DNA from: Crocodylus rhombifer
Taxonomy: Eukaryota > Chordata > Crocodylia > Crocodylidae
Reading direction: 5' to 3'
Assembly: GCA_038503035.1 (NCBI GenBank)
Contig: JAVSML010000971.1
Span: 233,367 to 297,366, forward strand
Length of the DNA: 64,000 nucleotides
Shown here: one piece after another, positions 44,196 through 56,900 of the stretch
Position numbering within the stretch: position 1 is the first letter of the stretch
Layout of the letters: every line of letters begins with the position of its first letter
Translations under genes and position numbers: made by a program
Notes under the pieces: generated by a model
What the model was told of the DNA's origin: nothing
What the model saw: only the letters and a program-made list of their open reading frames with translations
Databases searched by the model: none

Positions 44196-47100
44196 ACTAA
44201 TGTTTGCCTGCTGTGCTGTGCAGCCTGTGATCTACACACCAGGCTGCGATCCTGGCGGTGCGTGCATCCCTCCTGAACCCTTCTGCAGGCGCCAGAGCCT
44301 GTGGCCGGGCTGCCTTGTTCCCTTACCCTCTACCCCATGTTAGCAGGGAATGAACCCTATTAGCCCCGGCCTTCCACCACCTATTCTTGCAGGCCTGGCC
44401 TTGCCTCCAGGCCAGTCGGATTGCGTCTTCTCCCACCTACAGGCTGATCTGCAGTCTGCTCATGCCCTTAAAGCAGCAGGCGCAACATGTGTCATGCCAC
44501 ATGGAGGTTCCAAGCCTTTTTTTTTTTCTTGTACATCACTCCCTCGGGAGTGGATTCTTCCTAACCATGAATGCTGTATGCTTTTTGTCTCCCTGCTTCT
44601 GAGCAATTTTTACAACCTTGCCATCAACAATGTTCCCTCCCTCTCCAAAGCCTTTGTTCCTTCTGTGAGTTTCTCCATAGAAGTCTCTCAGGCTCAATTT
44701 TTAAAGATCAAAATATTAGATTTAATTTTTGTTCCGCTACTGCAAAAATACCAGTCCTTCAACTGCAAACTCTCCTGCAGAGAAGTTGGTAGAAATTGGG
44801 TTTCCTACCTTCAGCCAACCTATTTATTCCAGGATGCTCCCATTCAAATAGATGACCATCACAATTTGTTCCCTGTTCTGGAAGATAAGTGACAAAGACC
44901 TGAGAGCAGGTGATGGATTCCACACAGGCAGAGGTATTCAGTGACAGCCGTTTCATACAAATCAGCCAAAATTCATAAGCTGTGCATAGACAGATTCCCC
45001 GAACTAGATCAAAAGCCCTTCTGCACATGCTGACTATTAAGCTTACGTTCCATCCTGTTCCCATTTAGTAAAGCATGCCAGCAAAGCTAGAGTAGTCTTA
45101 TTGACTTCAATTAATATAAAGCAGGCGTTTTTATGTGCTTTGCTGAATTCAGGTTTTAGTCAACAGCAAAGCTATGAGCATTGAAATAGAGCTAATATTA
45201 AACAATGTGAAAAAAGCATTTATTATCACTAATGTTATATTGTAGAAGTTTTTGAGGGATGTGTTAGCATACTCCTATAAATTGAAGAGGGAGGAGACTC
45301 TAATTCAGTTCTGTTAATTTAACTGTATAGTTGAGGCCACAGAATTCTTTACCCACCAGACCACTGATAAACCCAATATTCATACGTATGCATGTGCTCA
45401 TGGGGTCTCTGAGACCTCTCTGCATGGGACAGGCACTCATTTTAATCCACAAAGTCATAATTGTCCATGTCATGGATCTTGTAGCTTTGGGCTTTGATTT
45501 GTGATACATTAAAGCCAGTCACCTTCATATCTGATTGTACAGCCCTCTAATGTGTGACCCACAGCAACTATAAAAACTGTTCACTTAAAGCCCGCTGTCA
45601 GCTCAAGAATGAACAGGCTAGGTTTTAGCTGCAGGCTAAAAGGCTGGTGGACAGTGCTTTCCCTTAGGCTATCCCCTAATCTAGTAAGCAAGAGAAGGCC
45701 CTGAAGGCTTAGGTCATAACTATAGCAAAATTCCCTTCCATTTTTATAGCATAGGAACAACTTCAGCATCTTGCTAATTATGGGAGTAAAAAGGAGTTTA
45801 GAAATCTGGCTGATACAAGACTGTTTCCACAGTGAATCCTATGTGGAGTTGTATCCTTGCTATTGTTGGGTAGGACAGAGGTCTGTGTTGTCTGCTCACT
45901 TTAAAAATGCCCTTTTTGAAAGACATTCATGGTTCTGGAATTCCTGCTGAGAGACCAGTAGTCTAGTGCAGGCTGGTGAAAATCATGGGCAAATTGGTTG
46001 GGACAGACACTACATACTAGAAAGAAGCCATCAGGGTTAATGCAGGACTAACACTTTACTGTAGAGTGTTGCCTTCATTTTGCCTTTGAATGAGCAGAAC
46101 TGTTAAGATGGACATTTGCAAAAACTCAGCTCTCTTTTCTGAATTTCTGTGCATCTACAAGCACTATCATGGCAGCAGAGTGCCTCTACAACCCTACATG
46201 AACGGCTTTAGATCAGTAACATTAGCAATTAATTGCACTAGTGTGCAAATTAAATTTTCATCTCACTCATACCCCCCAGGTGACTCTTTTCCCCGTGTCT
46301 AATTCATTACATCATCCTTTTCCCAGTCTGCTTTATCTACCTTCACATGATGAAAGACTGGATTATCTCTCCTGTTTTGAACTGATGCTTTTAAGAAGCT
46401 TAGTTATGTCAAACCTGATGCTTAGACCACAATGGTATTCCTTCTGGGAAAGAAAGGAACATCTGGTCATTTTTCCCCCTGTGTTTGATTGTCCAGACTG
46501 TCTTGAAAGCAATTTGTTCAAATTTGAGGTCCTTTTTTTTTATTGTGTGCTGTGTCCAAGATTAGACAGAATTACAATGAAAGCTGCAGAATTATATTCA
46601 GTGATCTTCCTCGCCTGCTGACTTATACCTTCCATCTAGAAACAGAACAAACAGTTTAATGGTTGTTCAAATACTAAAAAGTAATACTTTGCCATTTGAC
46701 AATAATTTATTCCTATTCATTCCTGTTGGTTTCATAGCCACATGTCATTTTTTAAAGTTTATATGAGGTGAAACAGCTTTATCTTTAACAGGAAATTAAA
46801 CTAATATTCGATGGTATAATATCATTACATTTTTTAGTTTCCTTGTATCATTACAACATTGCCAAAGACATGTGCATTACCAATCCAGTTGGCCAACACA
46901 ACTCTCTTTCTCACTCCCACATCCCCAGACCAGATTCAGTGCCTGCAGGTATGCCAGTTACAATGGACTGTTACGATTTTTAATATTTCTGAATATGACA
47001 ACTTGGGGTTGGTCGATCTGCATTGGCAGGAGTTGTCAAGCTTTTATCCCTAAATATAACACATCTGACACTCTGCATGTCAGCTGAGATAATTGAAACA

Positions 47101-47668
47101 TGTCACTTGCCTCAGATAGCCTGTTACAAAGTATTTCTCACCCTGAGAATCTTTTTATATTTTCTTGTAAAGGTTTCTTATAGAGGTGCATTTGTCTAGT
47201 ACCAAAACGCCAGACTTGAAGTGGAACAATTGGTTTTGAGTCTATCTCCTCATTATTACCGTGGCTAGGGTTTAGAGAAGTTACTTAAATCAAGCTATTC
47301 AAACATTAACACCTAAATCAGTGCACAAGAACCCAAAGGGGATGGAATTTTAGGTGGCTTTAGCAACTTCAACTCATGCACGAAGCTCTCGCAAAGCAAA
47401 ACTATTTATTTTTGTGCCTACAACATGCAGTGAAGGTCCTACAATTTTTGTGCCTATAATACTGAAGAGCAGCAAGTCCCCTAGACATAGTTTCACACTC
47501 ATGCCCATATCAGGAATAAGAACATTGCCAAGGGACATATGTCCATGTGACAATTTAAGTGGACTGTTTATACCATTTTATGCATAAACATTTTATGTAT
47601 AAAATGACAGGAAGAGTCCAGGAACAAGACACCAACATCACTCCCAAGTAAGTGCTCTAACCACAAGA
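44196..47668. other. Intergenic DNA; one unexplained 180-codon open frame at 44350-44892 (+)
   Basis: The frame at 44350-44892 is one of the longest outside recognised transposons but shows no domain, signal peptide or family resemblance. Nothing else stands out except a relic CTTATTGACTTCAATTAATA near 45097. Confidence 0.45.
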
Positions 47669-48112
47669 ATCATAGAATCATAGAAAAAATAGGGTTGGAA
47701 GGGACCTCGGGAGGTCATCTTGTCCAACCCTTGTTCAAAGCAGAACCATCCCCAACTAGTTCATCCCAGCCAAGACTTTGTCTAGCCAGGTCTTAAAAAC
47801 CTCCAAAGATGGAGAGCCCACAACCTCTCTGGGTAACCTGTTCCAGCACTTTACTATCCTCCTAGTGAGAAAATGTTTGGTAATATCTAACCTACACTTT
47901 CCTTGCCGCAACTCAAAACTGTTACTCCTTGTTCTGTCATCTGCCACCCCTAAGAACAGCCCAGCTCCTCCTTCTTTCGAACCCTCCTTCAGGTAGTTGA
48001 AGGCTGCTATTAAATCCCCTCTCGGTCTTCTCTTCTCCAGACTAAATAAGCCCAGTTCCCTCAGCCTCTCCTCAAAAGTCAAGTGCTGCAGCCCCCTCAC
48101 CATTTTCATTAC
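47669..48112 (-). mobile_element. CR1 LINE, minus strand, 3' piece of an element split by another CR1
   Basis: The plus strand starts AATCATAGAATCATAGAAAA, then GGTTGGAAGGGACCTC, the complement of the CR1 end. The minus frame 47756-48109 reads [49 protein letters not shown] sequence and [17 protein letters not shown], intact to the end of ORF2. Homology continues at 50608 after a complete break occupied by an opposite CR1. Confidence 0.93.
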
Positions 48113-50607
48113 AAGGGGGGCGTGGCGAAAGGGACCTTACGGTGGGTGTTTACTACAGACCACCCAACCAAGGGGAAAAGTTGGGCTGGGACTTCTCCGT
48201 TCAGCTTATGGAAGTGGTTAGGTCAAGGGATGTTATTGTCATGGGTGACCTAAACTACCCAGACATTTGCTGGGAGAAGCAGACAGCCAGGTCTGACCAC
48301 TCACATAGGTTCCTGGCTGTATTACAGGACCTTCACCTCATCCAGGAAGTGCACAGCCCCACTAGAGGCCTTGATGGACCTGGTCCTGGCCATGGGGGAT
48401 GACCTGGTGAGGGGACTGAAGGTCTTTGACCACCTGCCCAATAGCAATCATCACCTGCTGGACTTCACTATCCAACTCAGGGTATCAAGGGCTCACACCA
48501 AGGCTAAAGCCCTTGACTTCAGAAGGGCCAACTTCAATGAGCTTAGGAGACTAGTGGGGGCCCAGAAGGTAGGGAGTTGATGAGGGATGGTCATACCTTA
48601 AGAGGTCAATCTTCCAGGCCCAAAGGATAACAGTGCCTGAGAGAAGCAAGGCGGGTAAAAGTGCTTAGAAACTCTCATGGCTCAGCAAGAGCATTCAGCA
48701 ATGCCTGAAGACTAAAAGGGGGGGTGTACAACCAGTGGAAGGGAGGAGCTATCACCAAGGAGGAGTACTTCTCCTCAGCCCATGAGTGTCAGAGGGCTAT
48801 TAGGAAGGCCAAGGTAGAGATGGAGCTCAGGCTAGCGTCCAGGATTAAGGACAACAAAAAGTCCTTTTTCAAGTACATTGGGAGCAAGAAGAGGGCACCA
48901 GGAAATGTAGGGCCCCTGCAAGATGCAAACAGTAATTTTGTGGCTACACCAGACAAGAAAGCTGATCTCTTCAACAGTTTCTTTGCCTCCATTTTCTTGA
49001 ACAGAGACTGGGATATCCCACCTACCAGAGGTAGGGATAATTTTGGGGATAGCTCTGTCAGGCCTTCAGTCAGTGCAGATGTAGTTAGGGATCTTCTGGA
49101 AGGGCTAGACATTTTTAAATCTGCAGGTCCAGATACCCTCCACCCAAGAGAGCTGAGGGAGCTGGCAGGGGTCATTATGGAGCCCTTGGCCTGGAGGTAT
49201 GAGGATTCATAGTCATCTGGCCAGGTGCTGGGGGTTTAGAAACTGGCTAATGTGGTCCCAATTTTTAACAAAGGGAGGAAGGAGGACCCAAGTAACTATA
49301 GGCCTGTAAGCCTCACCTCAGTGCTTGGGAAGATCTTGGAGAGAATCATAAAGAAGCACATCTGTGGGAAGCCTGCAGGGGAGATCATGCTCAGGGGCAA
49401 CCAGCATAGGTTCATCAAAGGCAGGTCCTGCCTGACCAACCTGATTGCCTTTTATGAGCAAGTAAGTAAATCCTTGGATGATGGTGTCACCTTGGACATA
49501 GTCTTTCTAGACTTTAAGAAGGCCTTTGACACTGTCTCTCACCCCATCCTTATCAATAAATTAAGCGACTGTGGCATTTATGCCTGCACAGTTGGATGGG
49601 TAAAAAATTGGCTGATGGGGCCAATCTGGTGAGATGTGAACAGTGGGGTACCCCAGGACCCAGTCCTTGGGCCTGCACTGTTTAATATCTTCATCAGCAA
49701 CTTAGACGAGGGGGTGGAAAGCACGCTGTCCAAGTCTGCTGATGACACTAAGATGTGGAGCGAGGTAGATACACTTGAAGGGAGAGAGAAGCGGCAAATA
49801 GATTTAGACAGACTACAAAAGTGGGCAGACAAGAATAGGATGGGGCTCAATGTAGACAAATGCAGGGTGCTGCACCTTGGGAGAAGGAATCCACAGCATA
49901 CATAAAGGCTGGGGAGTTCCCTTCTTGAAAGCACAGAGGCGGAAAGGGATCTTGGAGTCATTATTGGAGACTCCAAGATGAACATGAGCTGCCAATGCCA
50001 GACCACAGCCAGCAAAGCCAGCCATACCTTGTCACGCATCCAAAGATGCATCTCAAGCTGGTCCAGAGAGGTGATACTCCCCCTCTATGCAACACTGGTC
50101 AGGACGCAGTTGGAGTAGTGAATCCACTACTGGGCGCCGCACTTCAAAAGGGATGTGGCCAGCCTGGAGAGGGTTCAGAGAAGGGCCACCAGCTTGGTGA
50201 GAGGGCAGTACAACAGGCCCTACGAGGAAAGACTGAGGGACCTGAACCTGTTCAGTCTTGGCAAAAGGAGGCAGAGGGGGGACCTGGTGGTTGCCTACAA
50301 ACTGATCAGGGGAGATCAACAGCAAATAGGCACCTGGGGTGATGAGGAACAACGGTAATAAGCTGATGGAGAATAGGTTTAGGTTAGAGATCAGGAGGCA
50401 ATATTTTACAGTTAGGGTGGCCAAATCTGGAACCAACTTCCCAGGGAAGTAGTCCTCACCCCTACCTTGGGCAAATTCAAGAGGAGTTTGGATGATTACC
50501 TGTCTGGGGTTGTGTGAACCCAGCATTCATTCCTGCCTGTGGCAGGGGGGCAGGCTAGATGATCTGTTCAGGTCCCTCCTGACCCTAGCTACTATGAAAC
50601 TATGAAA
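48113..50607 (+). mobile_element. CR1 LINE, plus strand, ~2.5 kb, inserted in another CR1
   Basis: It runs from late endonuclease (GVYYRPPNQGE, VIVMGDLNYPDICWE, about 48140-48290) and the DLVLAMGDDLVRG block after a frameshift near 48375, through RT to the 3' end. RT shows PIFNKGRKEDPSNYRPVSLT (49257), LDIVFLDFKKAFDTVSHP (motif A with catalytic Asp, 49495-49548), [20 protein letters not shown] (PQG altered to PQD) and KSADDTKMW (catalytic Asp pair kept). Late motifs [11 protein letters not shown] and ERVQRRATSLVRGQYNRPYE follow. It ends CTATGAAACTATGAAA at 50607. Several stops and frameshifts inactivate it, but it is among the best preserved CR1 copies here and younger than the element it splits. 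Confidence 0.95.
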
Positions 50608-51150
50608 CCCTCTGTTGGACTCTCTCCAATTTGTTCACATCCTTTGTGTAGTGGGGGCCCAAAACTGGACACAGGACTCCAGATGTGGCCTCACCAGTGA
50701 TGAATAGAGGGGAATAATCACTTCCCTGGATCTGCTGGAAACACACCTACCAATGCAGCCCAGTATGCTGTTAGCTTTCTGGCAACAAGGGTGCACTGCT
50801 GACTCCTATTCAGCTTCTTCTCCACTGTAACCCCCAGGCCCTTTTCTGTAGAGCTGCTGCCCAGCCAGTCAGCCCCAGCCTGTATTGGTGCATGGGACTG
50901 TTTTGTCCTAACTACAGGACTTTACACTTGTCCTTGTTGAACCTCATGAGATTCTTTTTGGCCCAATCCTCCAATTTGTCTAGGTCACTCTGAATCCTAG
51001 ACCTATACACCAGTATCTACTACTCCCCCTAGCTTGGTGCCATCTGCACACTTGCTGAGGATGCACTCTGCCATCTTCCAGATCGTTGACGAAGACACTG
51101 AACACTGACCCCTGAGGTGCTCCACTTGATACCAATTGACAACTAAACAT
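50608..51150 (-). mobile_element. CR1 LINE, minus strand, 5' piece of the split element
   Basis: The complement continues exactly where 48112 stopped. CCTCTGTTGGACTCTCTCC, AAAACTGGACACAGGACTCC, GATGTGGCCTCACCAGTGAT, TGGGGCCCAA-like and CTTGGTGCCATCTGCACACT are the reverse of the CR1 region coding for the late RT (ADDTKLGG equivalent near 51030, LHLG near 50930). It breaks off at about 51150 (5' truncated). With 47669-48112 it forms one ~1-kb element. Confidence 0.92.
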
Positions 51151-51224
51151 CGAGCCATAGCCCTGGCACCTGGGGGCCCTCTCCAGCAGGGCTGGGAGGG
51201 GGGACAGGGGACTGCATATGGGGC

Positions 51225-51472
51225 ATGATGGGCATCAGCAGGGTTTGGGTCTGTGGTGGGGAGTGAGGGGCACAAGAAGGGCCAGGGGCTGTGGTGGGGA
51301 GTGGGGGACACCAGCAGAGCTGTGGTGTGTGGGGTGGAGAGAGGGGTACCACCAGGGCCAGAGGGTGTGGGGGAGGAAGTGAGGGGTACGAGCAGGGCTG
51401 GGGGTGTTGTGGGGGGGAGTGAAGGGCATGAGCATGGCCACAGGACTGTTGAGGGGTGGGGAGTGAGGGGCA
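51225..51472. repeat. Minisatellite, ~40-bp unit, about six copies
   Basis: Unit starts such as GGCACAAGAAGG, GGACACCAGCAG, GGTACCACCAGG, GGTACGAGCAGG and GGCATGAGCATGG fall at 51269, 51306, 51345, 51385 and 51425, a spacing of 37-40 bp. Each unit ends in GGGGAGTGAGG-like sequence. The minus-strand frame gives repeated PLTP/PHSPP peptides, a result of the repeat and not a gene. It directly follows the 5' end of the split CR1. Confidence 0.93.
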
Positions 51473-52849
51473 TTTCATTTTAATCATGGATTTGCGGGGG
51501 GTTATCAGATAATTGTTATTTTTTTTTTTAATCAGGCAAAACCAGGATCCCTGCTAATCAGTGTACAGAACCTAGTTTTCCCAGATGCTTAGTGAGTGCT
51601 CTAACAACTATGGTATTGCATAAAGAGCAGACCACTAACTCCAGGCTGTTAAATTAAAACCACAGCTGAGGCTTTGTGCTAAACTCAATGCCAGAGGCTA
51701 GCATTAGAGGTGTTTGGAGCACACCTAGCAAACTGAGGACATCGGGGAATTTAGGCAACACTGCTTAGTTCCAGGATCCCAAAGGACTCAAAGCAGGAGC
51801 CACACACCTAGCTGTATAGGGCAGGTCTAAACATATATAGAGGACCAAACTCTGGGCACCTGGGGAGTAGAGGCATCTTCTTGTGGGAGCTACACAACTA
51901 AAATCCACCTACATCCTGTTTTAGGCATCTAAGTCCTTCTTTGAATCTAGTCCCTAGAACCAGATACTCATATTGATTTATACTCATTATCACTCTATTT
52001 ATTGATTTACACCAAATGAGGATCTAGTCTGTTATCTTCAGGTGTCTGCATTCTTTCAATGTAAATTAGTTTATTTAGGAGAAAACTAAGTCCAATAAAA
52101 GGGCAGGAGTTGTGCTGCAGAGGTGAATGCTTTGCTGTGGAAGTGGAAATTGCTAACAACATGAGATCATAATTATGGTTCTAGTTCTGGAAACTGGCTA
52201 ATAAAGTGCCTTGAAGTATTTTCATTCATGCTAGGCAGTCCAGGATTTCTGTGACACTTGTCTGAAAATTGCAGTTTTTCATTAGCTTGCACTTCAACAG
52301 ATCTGTGGGTTGATTCCAGTGACTCATCCTTAGAAATAGGATTATCATTTCATGATTGCAGGCTTATCCCATTTCCTCCAATGCCCACAATATGTGGCAA
52401 AAGCTCTAATAGGTTTATCAAATACCTAATAATCTATTCAATACAATAAGCAATTCCATAAACCAGGTGCTACAATACCCCCAAAACCCCTCTTAGATAC
52501 CCATCTAATATAAAACTTTTGCAAATCCTCTAGATCATTAAGTCATAACTTTTCCAAGGAAGTTAAAGTGTAAAATAATGGATTACCTAGTGAATATTTG
52601 AGTATACCCACAAAATAACTGAAAAGTACAGAATATAAAACCCATCTTTCATACAGAAATTCAAGATTTTTTTTGACATCTCAGAAAAGATGTTCAGCGG
52701 GAGTGTTGGTGTCTGCCAGCTCAATGAAACACTGGTTAATACACAAAGAGATCTGGAGCCTCTGGAGATCTGGGTCCATATCAAACCATATTTTCCTGTA
52801 AAAACTTATGCAAAAATTCTGTAAGTGGTGTGTGCATATTGAAGGATAG
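51473..52849. other. Intergenic DNA, nothing recognised
   Basis: AT-rich with a T-run near 51519. Word GATTTACACCAAATGAGGAT (52003) recalls an old amniote repeat. No gene signals. Confidence 0.45.
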
Positions 52850-53836
52850 TATTAAGTGGGTTTCCCCAGGGATCTTTTCTGGCTTCAGTGCTGTTCAACA
52901 TCTTCATTAATGATTTGGACAATGGGATCGAGTCCATACTTAGCAAATCTGTGGATGACACCAAGTTGGGTGTAGTGGCAGATATGCCAGAGGGTAGAGC
53001 TAGAATGCAGAATGACCTGGATAGACTGGAGAAGTGGTCTGCAATCGATCAGATGAAAATCAACAAAGACAAGTGGAAAGTCCTGCACTTGGGATGGAAT
53101 AACTGCATGCACAAATGCAGACTGGGGAATGATTTGCTAGGCTGTAGAGCTGCAAAGAAGGATCTGGGGTTACAGTTGACCATAAGCTAAATATGAGACA
53201 ACAATTGACTTTTGTTGTCAAAAAACAAACAAAACAGCACACTAAGTTGTAGCTACAGGAGTGTGACTTGCAAATCAGGGGAAGCAATTCCTCCACTCCA
53301 TTCAACACTGGTGAGGCCTCAGCTGGAGTGCTGTATCCAGTTTGGGGCCCCACACCTTAAGAAAGGGGACAGACTGGAGAGTCCAGTGCAGAGCAACGAA
53401 TAGGATCCAAGACCTGGGAAGCAAAATTTATGAGGAAAAGCCAAAAGAACTAGGGTTATTTAGTCTGCAGAAGAGAAGACTGGGGGATGGCGGGTTGATA
53501 ACAGTTTTCAACGATCTGAAGGATAATTATATAGAAGACAGAGATGGGCTTTTCTTTGTGCCCAAGGGGGACAGGATTAGGAGCAACAGCCTCCGGCTGC
53601 AGCAGAGGATATTTAGGTGTGAGATTAGGAGGAGCATCTTTCTGACTACGAGGGTGGTCAAGCATTGGTATAGGTTGCAAAGAGAAAGTGTGGAATCTCC
53701 ATCCTTGAAAATTTTAAACAGCAGTTTGGATATTTGGCTAGGATGGTTTGGTCAGGAATGTTCCTGCCTTGAGCAGGGGCCTGGACTAGATAATTTCATG
53801 AAGTCCCATCCAGGCCTACTTTCCTGTGATCCTATA
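52850..53836 (+). mobile_element. CR1 LINE, plus strand, late RT to 3' end
   Basis: It starts within RT: VLFNIFINDLDNGIESILSK then SVDDTKLGVVADMPEGRARM (52888-52990; the usual ADD is VDD). It continues LDRLEKWSAIDQMKINKDKW, VLHLGWNN, AAKKDLGLQLT, then RPQLECCIQFGAPHLKKGD and the C-terminal block LGLFSLQKRRLGDGG to VVKHWYRLQRESVESPS. The 3' end (CCTGGACTAGATAATTTCAT, then CCAGGCCTAC and TGTGATCCTAT) is of a slightly different type from the TCTATGAAAC copies. The frame is open for long stretches but broken by frameshifts. Confidence 0.93.
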
Positions 53837-53864
53837 TACCCCTTTAAGGATGTAGAAACCAAGT

Positions 53865-53960
53865 GGAACGTGGTGCAGGGATGGTCCTGCCTTGAACAGG
53901 GGGGTAAAGTAAATGATCTCCTGGGGTCCCTTACAGCCCTGTTGTTCTTTGCTTCTATCA
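53865..53960 (+). mobile_element. Second short CR1-type tail behind the 52.85 kb CR1
   Basis: GATGGTCCTGCCTTGAACAG, then GTAAATGATCTCCTGGGGTC and CCTTACAGCCCTGTTGTTC, parallel the tail at 53755-53830 (GAATGTTCCTGCCTTGAGCA and so on). It is therefore a duplicate of the 3' end, from either a separate truncated insertion or a tandem duplication. Confidence 0.75.
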
Positions 53961-56900
53961 TATACTCTCTCTCTCTGAAGTTTCTGGTATTGGCCACTGT
54001 GAAAGAGAAGTTATGGTCAAAATGGAACTTGGATTCAATCCAGGATAGCAACTCTTACATTCTTATATTCTTGCCACCTTTACTCACTGAGTAGCACATA
54101 CTCACAATTTTGTCTGATGAGCAAATAAAGAAAAAAGAAAAATGTAAGAGTAAGAATAAAGCAAAAGGAGGAAGAAAGAGGGACAAAGGAATGTGGAGAA
54201 TCAAAAGGATTAACTTCTGGGAAACTAAATGGGGCATGTTCATGGTTGTTATTAGACCAAGATGCATTCAGAGTCAACATCTTGCCCCTACCAACTCAGT
54301 CACTGAACTTCATTGCCTGGGAACATCTTCTGTGGCAAAGTCTGAATAATGTATATTTATATAATACAGCGTTAAGCAAATCTTGTGTTTCTCAGGCTCC
54401 TGCAGTTATACTGTAGGTGTTTTGGCTTAAAATGTCATCTACCCTGTCGCAGCTGCTGATAGATCTCCTGCTTTCTTTATTTGAAAAAATAAGTAGTAGC
54501 CCCAGGGGGAAAATAATCTATACACAGTTAGAATGAGATATTTGCATTATTAAAATGTCAGACTCAAAAATCACTTGGAGCACACTTCTCTGAAAAGGTT
54601 TGCACCTAAATATGGCTGTGTACAATACTCTTCACAACACAGCTCCCTTATAGCTTCCCATCTGTGTTCATTGTATATTTGTAAAGGGGGGAAATTTTAT
54701 CCAAGCTGGTTTTTATTTCCCTTTCACCCACTGTGGAAAATCACTGAATGCCACTGTCAAAAGCTTGAAGCATTGTAAACATTTTTTTTAAATGTTCCTC
54801 TTAGCTAAATTAGAGATTTTGCTATTTGGATTCAGATATTAAGTGAGTTTTCAGACCACAGTGCTAATTTATATATGGCATGAACATGACAGACAGCCCA
54901 TGAACAAGTGCTTTCCAAACACCTACATCTATGAATGTGGTGTTTGCTTTGTCAATAATTCTAACATTTTGGACAAAGTCTTACTTATCACTATAGTATT
55001 TGCCAGTAATAATCAGCTTGGTAATGGACTGGCAATCTCAGTAAACATTTACACAAGACATGATTAAGCTAATATTATTATTATGGTGTAATGGTGGGGT
55101 ACATACCCAGCTATTCTGTCATGCAGGCTGGACATGAATGACTGAGTAGGACTTTTACATCAAAAGCCCTGTAATGTGCAAGTACTTTTTCCAAACAGAA
55201 GATTAGACCCTGAAGTTGTGAACAGGTAACTCCCAGGCTCCAGACTGCTAAATTGGCAGTGAATTGGTCAGACCTTTGGAGTACGGTTTGTCAAAGATCA
55301 TCTATGAGCTGTGATTGCTAAATCAATACAGCTTTCAGAGAAGAGCTAGGACTCAGACTAGACACTATGTAATCTAACTGCTATTAATATTAATGACAGT
55401 TATGCATATAAAGTAGCCACAAGCAGGTGGGGAGGGGTAGTCTAAGGAATTTGGCCTTCTCTTCTTGTCCCCCTGTTAAATGAGCCACAAGCTCGGAAGC
55501 AATCACAAACAGTGCCATGTAGTTAAATACAAATTGCAATACAAAAAACCCTCTGATCAGCTGCTGCCTAATTCTGGAAGTAACTGAACTCATTTGACAC
55601 CTTTTTTTTTTAACCTGAAAGTTCTTGAGTACTGCAGTTCTGCCTTCGGCTCGTGCCCAAAACTGTCCCAGTCTGTGCAGCTCAGCACTTGGCTCCCACA
55701 TAAAACCCACTGGGTTCTGGAAACTAAGTCAAGTGATATGCACATCCCTTTGAGGGGCCGAATGTAGCTGACATGCCCTGAGCTCACTGAACACAAACCA
55801 ACAGCACTGAGTTCAGTGCAAAACACTTTAGTCGTAGCCATAGTCATGGTGGTGCTCCCTGTTATTTGCAAAATACTGCAGTGGTCAAAGGAGGGACACA
55901 CGACTCAAATTCCACTGAGGGCTACTTACAAGTTACATCTTCCAGATGAGATGCCATGCAGCCTTGCTGACCCATCAACCTGTCAGTTCACTACTATCGC
56001 CCTGGTGGGCCCTATATGGTGCACCCCTGAATCAGAACATTCATCCGGGAAGAAAAAGGCTCGAGTTGGGGTCCCTGCTCTCTGGACTGTTTATGCGATT
56101 TGTATTAAACAGTTAATGGATATAAAAAAAAAAAAGAATAATTCTGAGATCAGGAAACAGGAACCCTGTAAAAAGCAGACAGAGGCCTTGTGTAGGCAAA
56201 CACGCAGGACCACAGACCTTAAACCTAGGCAGCTGCAGGGAAGGCAGAGTGGATCATTACTCAGAAGGACAAATACCTGGGGCCAGTGACTTACGAGCCC
56301 CAGGGGTGCTAATGGACAGGGCGAGATAAAAGCCTGCTGCGAGGCAGAGGAGACAGGAGAAGTGCAGTTCAGCATTCACTGGATAGGGAATGTAACGTCA
56401 GTCTTTGTATTTCAATCTGGGGCCTTGCACTAAAAATTAGATATGATGTCATCCAACATGGACCTGCCCAAGTCTTTCTTGACAGCTACTCATCTCTGCC
56501 CCCATTAAAGCAATACCAACCAGCTCCAGTTGACATGGAGTTAGGTTGAAATCTATGGCATTGGCTCACCTCTGTTCCTGTTAAGTCAATGCTAACCACA
56601 ACCCTGCTTATTTTGGCCAACGTGTACATTTTGATTCATTCTGACCATTCACTAGTGAAATAATAATTAAAAAAACCCAAACATTTTACCATACAGTATG
56701 GTAATAAAAAGGCATATATACGCCAAGATACAGATTTTAATATCTAGGGGCAACAGTTCTTATGGCAACTGATAGGTTCTATTTCATATTTTACCAGGCC
56801 TGTTATTACTGTGCTGCTGGATATTTACACCTAACTATACTTGCTGTGCTCGTAATCATAGCATGTGTAATGGTATGCCGAGTTCAGGGGCAAATGATAG

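Noticed and set aside
43452..44200. Several frames of 70-147 codons on both strands
   Set aside because: Mirror translations of the two arms of a palindrome, not independent genes.
51003..51487. Pro-rich 114- and 156-codon minus frames
   Set aside because: Direct product of the 40-bp minisatellite and adjoining CR1.
53342..54094. 250-codon plus frame, longest in the window
   Set aside because: Its first part is the CR1 C-terminus and it then reads through the CR1 3' tails by chance.
55816..56289. 157-codon plus frame starting MQNTLVVAIVMVVLP
   Set aside because: A hydrophobic start suggested a signal peptide, but the rest has no domain, a poly-Lys run from AAAA sequence, and no splice support.
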